NCBI RefSeq assembly: GCF_000621525.1 | Contig: NZ_KK211300.1 | Location: 1 to 64,000 of the forward strand | Reading direction: 5' to 3' | Origin: Legionella fairfieldensis ATCC 49588 | GTDB lineage: Bacteria > Pseudomonadota > Gammaproteobacteria > Legionellales > Legionellaceae | Length of the DNA: 64,000 nucleotides | Shown here: one piece after another, positions 59,519 to 64,000 of the stretch | Numbering within the stretch: the stretch's first letter is position 1 | Layout of the letters: each line of letters opens with the position of its first letter | Program-made: the position numbers and the translations under genes | Notes under the pieces: model-generated | Seen by the model: only the letters and a program-made list of their open reading frames with translations | Databases searched by the model: none | What the model was told of the DNA's origin: nothing

Positions 59519-60395
59519 TTTTTCGAGGTATTCCCGTGGGATAATCCAATTCGTCTTTTATTACTTTCCTGTTTATTTTTGCCGCCGTGATTTTACTTAA
59601 TTGTTTGTGCATTAAATAATTTAAATTGTTATTCTTATACTCCAAAAGTAATGGATAGACCTGAATATAGAGGTCTTTATTAAGGTAACCTGATTTTATC
59701 GACTCATTGACCACACGTACTGGTGTACCTACCGTAACTAGATCAAACAAATATTCAATATCTTCCGGCATCATTCGGATACAACCAGCACTCACTCGCG
59801 CCCCTACCCCATCACGACGATTGGTTCCATGAATGAGATAAGTCGACCACCCCAAGCGCAAAACATGTCGCCCTAAAGGATTACCCTCACCGGGTGGAAA
59901 ACTATCAGGGATCGGCGTACCATTTTTTGCAGCTTCAGCACGTACATTAGCCGTTGGGCGCCAAACAGGGGATCTTTCTTTAAAGGTTACTTTTGTAGTA
60001 CCTATGGGCGTTGTCCATCCTTCTCGTCCAATTCCAACTGGCATAGTAATTACTATATTGTCATTCGGCGGATAGTAATATAAACGATATTCAGGCAAAT
60101 TAATTACCAACCCCGTGCGCGATCCTTTTGGCAGAATAAATTGGGAAGGAATAAGAAGACGAGTGGCGGGAGGTAACGGTCTTACTGGGTCTACTCGCGG
60201 GTTTGCTCTGACCATTTCATAATAGCCAATATCATAACGTATCCCTACATCACTGAGCGTTTCGCCTGCTTCTGAATGAGTGTACTCAATTTGCCCCACC
60301 AGGTCACCTGTTAAAGGTAGAACAAGATTTATCCCCCAGCTTGAGTTCCAAACTGATAAAAGTAATATTAAAATTTGTACATATTTTAAGGACAT
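59511..60395 (-). CDS. L,D-transpeptidase with LysM domain (ErfK/YcfS/YnhG type)
   Basis: Periplasmic enzyme of 294 residues. Signal peptide at residues 1-22 (ILILLLSVWNSSWG). A LysM follows (EYTHSEAGETLSDVGIRYDI), then the YkuD domain with GTTKVTFKERSPVWRPTANV, the YLIHGTNRRDGVGARVSAGCIRM motif (His, Gly, Cys nucleophile) and PVRVVN. This is the class that anchors Braun-type lipoprotein or cross-links peptidoglycan 3-3. Normal length. It differs in architecture from the short enzyme at 31.2 kb. Overlaps the convergent PAP2 gene. Confidence 0.9.
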   Translation of the reverse strand: MSLKYVQILILLLSVWNSSWGINLVLPLTGDLVGQIEYTHSEAGETLSDVGIRYDIGYYEMVRANPRVDPVRPLPPATRLLIPSQFILPKGSRTGLVINLPEYRLYYYPPNDNIVITMPVGIGREGWTTPIGTTKVTFKERSPVWRPTANVRAEAAKNGTPIPDSFPPGEGNPLGRHVLRLGWSTYLIHGTNRRDGVGARVSAGCIRMMPEDIEYLFDLVTVGTPVRVVNESIKSGYLNKDLYIQVYPLLLEYKNNNLNYLMHKQLSKITAAKINRKVIKDELDYPTGIPRKIT

Positions 60396-60530
60396 AATTA
60401 ATTATTTACCGGAATGACAACCCAAGAATATCTGCTCAATTAACTAAAAAGCAACCATAGTCCGCTTAATAAGCGATGCTGGACTCATAATTGTATACCA
60501 ACCTGAAACTCAGAAGGTATTAATCAGATA

Positions 60531-60552
60531 ATACCGCGGAACTCCGCGGTAT
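60531..60552. repeat. Perfect palindrome ataccgcgga/tccgcggtat
   Basis: Ten-base arms around AC. A related palindrome, TACCGCGG/CCGCGGTA with a five-base loop, is at 34313-34333. It lies between the L,D-transpeptidase promoter and the fadB 3' end and may work as a hairpin after fadB. Confidence 0.65.
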
Positions 60553-60628
60553 ATCGCAATAAGATCAAGCTGTATTTGACTATTTATTGCCAAATAGCCC
60601 TTATTACCTAATTAAAACAGTCCTTGTT

Positions 60629-62653
60629 TTAAATAGATTCCAAACTGGCATCCGCTTTAAAACGCTCTCCATATTGACTTGCCAATTTGGTAAAAAGTTC
60701 ATTAAGCTTGTCATGACCAAAGTGTTTGGCATAATTCATAGGCCCGCCACGAAACGGCGCAAAACCGGTGGCAAATATCATACCGCCATCCAATAAATCA
60801 CTATCAGCAACCACCTTTTCGCGCAGGCAAGCGGCTGCTTCATTAACCATACGCAGAATTAAACGATTCGCAATCTCTTGATTTGATTTATTGGCTTTCA
60901 ATTTCCGTTTGACAGGCTTACCGTTTTTATAATGATAAAAACCTTCCCCGGACTTACGCCCCAGCTTGCCTTCTTTTACCATTTGCCTCAATTTTTCCGG
61001 AACAGTACCCCCAAAATGGGCAGTTAAATTCTCAGCAACAGCAAGGCACACATCCATACCCACGGTATCAGCTAACTCCACAGGCCCCATTACCATGCCA
61101 AACGAGGTGGCAGCCTCATCGATTTCTTCAGCACTGTAACCTTCTTCAAGCAGTTGCACACACTCCATTAAATAAGGGGTTAGCACCCGATTAATTAAAA
61201 AGCCGGGACTTGATTTTACAGGTAAAGGCAAGCGACCAATCTGGTTAACGAACGAACAAGAATGCTGCGTAATCATTTTTTTGGTTTTAGGACTACTTAC
61301 TACTTCTACTAATTCCATTTTGGCAACTGGATTAAAAAAATGAATACTCACCAGACGTGTCGGATCAGCCATTATCTGGCTAATTTCATCCAAAGGAATA
61401 CTGGATGTATTAGTCGCTATAATTGCAGTTTTTTTAGCCTGAGCTTCAACTTGTTTCATGATAGCCTGTTTAACGTCCAGGTTTTCAAAGACCGCTTCAA
61501 TAATTACATCGGCACGTCCAATACCATGGCCGTCCGGATCAGCCACCAATCTGTCCATTGCAGCCTGAATCAAGCGCGGTTGACGCAATTTCTTTTTAAA
61601 CAACTTATAGGCACGCCCCATTGCAGGAGCAATTTGCGCATAGGATTTATCCTGCAAAGTCACGTGAAGACCTCGCAAAGCACACCAGGCTGCTATATCA
61701 CCACCCATGACCCCGGCACCAATGACATGAACTTGCTCTGCTTTAAAATTACTGTCTTTGGCAAAGCTCTTCATACGCTCACGCAAAAGAAAAGCACGGA
61801 TCAGATTCGTAGCGGTATCGCCCTGACTTACTAATTGCTCGACTGAGTCGGCCTCTTTCAAATAAGCACGCTCGCCAATTCCTCCTTCTTTTTCCCAAAG
61901 ATCAATCACAGCAAAAGGTGCAGGATAATGCTTTTTTCTTACACGCTTTGCAACATTATAACGAAGCAAAGGAGCCAGTATGGCACGAACCCAGGAATAG
62001 TTGGTCAATGCCTGCATGAATTTTGGTTTATGCAGGGACGGCTTATTTTTTATAAAATATACCGCTGCTCGTTTAAGTTGTCTTAAAGGCACTACATCGT
62101 CAAGAATACCTAAACGCTTTGCTTTAATAGCAACAAGAGGTATTCCTGTCAAAATAACTTTAGATAGCGCATCAAACCCCCCAATCAACCGAGGCAAACG
62201 AACTGTGCCACCCCAACCAGGATGGAAACCCAACATGATTTCCGGTAAACCAAGTCGTGAATCTTCAGTTGCCACACGATAATCACAAGCCAGAGCAAGT
62301 TCTAACCCGCCTCCCATACAGAAACCATCAATCATAGCCACTGTAGGTAGGGATAAAGCCTCAAGACGGGAAAAAACATTCTGGCCTTTCCTTAAAAAAT
62401 TCACGGCGCCAACAGAAGGATCGAATTTGGAAAACGCATGAACATCGGCGCCAGCAATAAATCCTTTGTTCTTTGCAGAGTAAATAATAAGGCCCTTTGC
62501 ATCGGAAATTTGCGCTATTTCCTGTAAAAGACTGTTTAACTCATCCAAAACCTCATCATTAATGGTATTAACCGATGCATCCTGTCGATTAATTCCCAAC
62601 CAGATGATATGATCCTCATCTTTTTCCATTTCCCAATGTTTATAATTATCCAT
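60629..62653 (-). CDS. fadB: Fatty acid oxidation alpha subunit (enoyl-CoA hydratase / 3-hydroxyacyl-CoA dehydrogenase)
   Basis: Bifunctional beta-oxidation enzyme of 674 residues, somewhat shorter than E. coli FadB or FadJ. N-terminal crotonase: KGFIAGADVHAF and DGFCMGGGLELALACDYR near residue 110, with GLPEIMLGFHPGWGGTVRLPR. Dehydrogenase: HVIGAGVMGGDIAAWCALRG near residue 315 and HFFNPVAKMELVEVV near 435. Whether it is the FadB or FadJ ortholog is uncertain. Overlaps the fadA stop by 8 bp. Supplies acetyl-CoA and, from odd chains, propionyl-CoA for the prp pathway. Confidence 0.93.
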   Translation of the reverse strand: MDNYKHWEMEKDEDHIIWLGINRQDASVNTINDEVLDELNSLLQEIAQISDAKGLIIYSAKNKGFIAGADVHAFSKFDPSVGAVNFLRKGQNVFSRLEALSLPTVAMIDGFCMGGGLELALACDYRVATEDSRLGLPEIMLGFHPGWGGTVRLPRLIGGFDALSKVILTGIPLVAIKAKRLGILDDVVPLRQLKRAAVYFIKNKPSLHKPKFMQALTNYSWVRAILAPLLRYNVAKRVRKKHYPAPFAVIDLWEKEGGIGERAYLKEADSVEQLVSQGDTATNLIRAFLLRERMKSFAKDSNFKAEQVHVIGAGVMGGDIAAWCALRGLHVTLQDKSYAQIAPAMGRAYKLFKKKLRQPRLIQAAMDRLVADPDGHGIGRADVIIEAVFENLDVKQAIMKQVEAQAKKTAIIATNTSSIPLDEISQIMADPTRLVSIHFFNPVAKMELVEVVSSPKTKKMITQHSCSFVNQIGRLPLPVKSSPGFLINRVLTPYLMECVQLLEEGYSAEEIDEAATSFGMVMGPVELADTVGMDVCLAVAENLTAHFGGTVPEKLRQMVKEGKLGRKSGEGFYHYKNGKPVKRKLKANKSNQEIANRLILRMVNEAAACLREKVVADSDLLDGGMIFATGFAPFRGGPMNYAKHFGHDKLNELFTKLASQYGERFKADASLESI

Positions 62654-63965
62654 TGCTCTTCACTCCTGTTACACGTTCGAGATACATTGCACCACCTTGT
62701 CCTCCGCCAATACAAATGGCAGCCATACCACGCGTGCCATTATTTTGTTTAAGCGATTGCAGCACATGTAACACGATGCGAGCTCCACTGGCTCCAATGG
62801 GATGCCCCGCAGCAATTGCCCCACCCTCTTTATTAAGCTGAGCTAGCGAAGGGCTGCCTATGGAATTTTCCAAACCTAACTGTTCACGACAGTATTCAGC
62901 ATCATCCCAGGCTGCCAGACAACCAAGCACCTGAGCAGCAAATGCTTCATTAATTTCCCAACAATCAAAATCTTTTGGTTTTAAATGATGGCGTTGCATA
63001 ATAGGGGTAGCCGCATGAACTGGCCCCAAGCCCATTTGCGCAGGGTCAAGAGCCGCCCACTGCGAATCCACAATACGACCAAGCACAGGCAAATGATATT
63101 TTTCAACGGCATCTGCACTGGCTAATAACAATAAACAGGCTCCGTCTGTAATTTGTGAACTGTTACCCGGCGTGACCATCCCGTATTTCTTGTCAAAGAA
63201 CGGTTTTAATTGAGCTAATTTTTCAACGGTAGAATCGGCTCGAATGCCATCATCCTGTGTATAGACTCGTCCTTTACTATCAATGACAGGAGTCACCTCC
63301 TCCATTCGCCCTTCTGCATAAGCATGGGCTAAACGGTGATGACTTTCGCAAGCAAATTCATCCATTTGTTTACGAGTAATATTAAAACGATAAGCAACTT
63401 TTTCGGCTGTTTGCCCCATATTTAAACCAACAATGGGATCAGTTAACCCCCGCAGCAAAGCAATCACCGGCGCAAAATAAGACGGTCTGAATTGCGTTAG
63501 TAAACCAAGACGTTGGCCCGTACTTTTTGCCGCAAACCAGCGCGCTAACCAGGCAGCCATTTGTTCATTAAACAACAAGGGTGCATGACTCATCGCATCA
63601 GTACCCCCTGCTAAAATAAGATCACTACGTCCACTGGCAATTTGCAAGGCGGCATTATCAATCGCCTGCATACCCGAGGCACAGTTTCTCATCACAGTAA
63701 ATGCAGGCACCTTATTGCCACACCCCAATCGTAAAGCAACCACCCGCGCGATATTCGCTTCGTCAGGGCCAGGCATAGCCGAGCCAATAATCACTTCATC
63801 CAATTGAGTGGGAGAAACAGACTGTCGATTTAACAAAGGCAACCCTGCTGCCACCGCCAAATCAGAGCCAGTAAAAGGCCCCACCCCCTTTGCCTTTAAA
63901 AATGGAGTCCGATTTCCATCCACCACATACACATCCCTGCCACCTAAATTCGACTTCTGCTTCAT
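62646..63965 (-). CDS. fadA: Acetyl-CoA C-acyltransferase (3-ketoacyl-CoA thiolase)
   Basis: Thiolase of about 439 residues, beta subunit partner of fadB. Start ATG 63963-63965 with AGGAGGAG upstream; an earlier in-frame codon near 63998 is not needed. Key residues: RNCASGMQAIDNAALQIASG with the nucleophilic Cys near 95, EINEAFAAQVLG, GGAIAAGHPIGASGARIV with His, and CIGGGQGGAMYLER with the second Cys. It may be FadI rather than FadA. First gene of the pair; the promoter lies beyond the right window edge. Confidence 0.93.
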   Translation of the reverse strand: MKQKSNLGGRDVYVVDGNRTPFLKAKGVGPFTGSDLAVAAGLPLLNRQSVSPTQLDEVIIGSAMPGPDEANIARVVALRLGCGNKVPAFTVMRNCASGMQAIDNAALQIASGRSDLILAGGTDAMSHAPLLFNEQMAAWLARWFAAKSTGQRLGLLTQFRPSYFAPVIALLRGLTDPIVGLNMGQTAEKVAYRFNITRKQMDEFACESHHRLAHAYAEGRMEEVTPVIDSKGRVYTQDDGIRADSTVEKLAQLKPFFDKKYGMVTPGNSSQITDGACLLLLASADAVEKYHLPVLGRIVDSQWAALDPAQMGLGPVHAATPIMQRHHLKPKDFDCWEINEAFAAQVLGCLAAWDDAEYCREQLGLENSIGSPSLAQLNKEGGAIAAGHPIGASGARIVLHVLQSLKQNNGTRGMAAICIGGGQGGAMYLERVTGVKSNG

Positions 63966-64000
63966 TACTCCTCCTGATACTTGCCATGTAACTGACAACC

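Overview
The window is about 64 kb of A+T-rich gammaproteobacterial chromosome and looks like Legionellaceae. The grounds are: a SidP-type CX5R phosphoinositide-phosphatase candidate, a leucine-rich-repeat protein and F-box-like proteins placed among housekeeping genes; a short ProQ/FinO-domain gene; a CsrA paralogue in the rpsF/rpsR/rplI-fadBA neighbourhood, which is the setting I recall for Legionella CsrR; and a GGA-rich small RNA with an upstream LetA-type box. The species cannot be named from sequence alone. No tRNA, rRNA, CRISPR array or prophage was seen.

Layout. 1-1.2 kb: 3' end of an IS982-family element that supplies the tail of a 292-aa unknown protein. 1.3-5 kb: a glycine-rich autotransporter with 204-bp internal repeats. 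5.2-14.9 kb (minus): ubiA-ubiC, a pseudopilin, a family 4 uracil-DNA glycosylase, the prpB-prpC-prpD methylcitrate cluster, a PhzF protein, a small unknown and mnmC. 15-18.3 kb: pta-ackA. 18.4-24.4 kb: PfkB kinase, hemL, rubredoxin, hemJ, TerC, pcnB-folK. 24.4-27.5 kb: a repeat-rich patch, a two-helix membrane protein, a universal stress protein, an acylphosphatase and an F-box-like protein. 27.7-34.1 kb: putA, an L,D-transpeptidase, the small RNA, proQ-like, ubiG and a divergent uracil-DNA-glycosylase-like gene.

34.5-36.5 kb: the SidP-like phosphatase, preceded by an inverted-repeat-bounded element. 36.7-42.6 kb: a tight operon M20 peptidase-astA-astD-astB-spermidine-synthase-like for arginine catabolism, without astC or astE. 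42.7-44.5 kb: the LRR protein. 44.9-47.9 kb: rpsB-tsf-pyrH-frr. 48.3-53.8 kb: Spy-like protein, map, guaB-guaA-tadA and a 47-aa Cys-rich lipoprotein. 53.8-55.5 kb: a decayed Spy-like fragment, then minD-minE without minC. 55.9-57.9 kb: rpsF-rpsR-DUF2232-rplI. 58.4-60.4 kb: CsrA paralogue, PAP2 protein and a LysM L,D-transpeptidase. 60.6-64 kb: fadA-fadB.

Two themes link the genes. The first is the life-cycle switch: the small RNA at about 31.92-32.09 kb carries eight GGA motifs, several in hairpin loops, as expected of an RNA that sequesters CsrA, and the window also has a CsrA paralogue and a ProQ-family RNA chaperone. The second is an amino-acid and organic-acid diet (putA, ast, prp, pta-ackA, fadBA), typical of an intracellular bacterium, interspersed with candidate Dot/Icm effectors. 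The most useful observations are the small RNA, the SidP-like enzyme and the F-box-like proteins.
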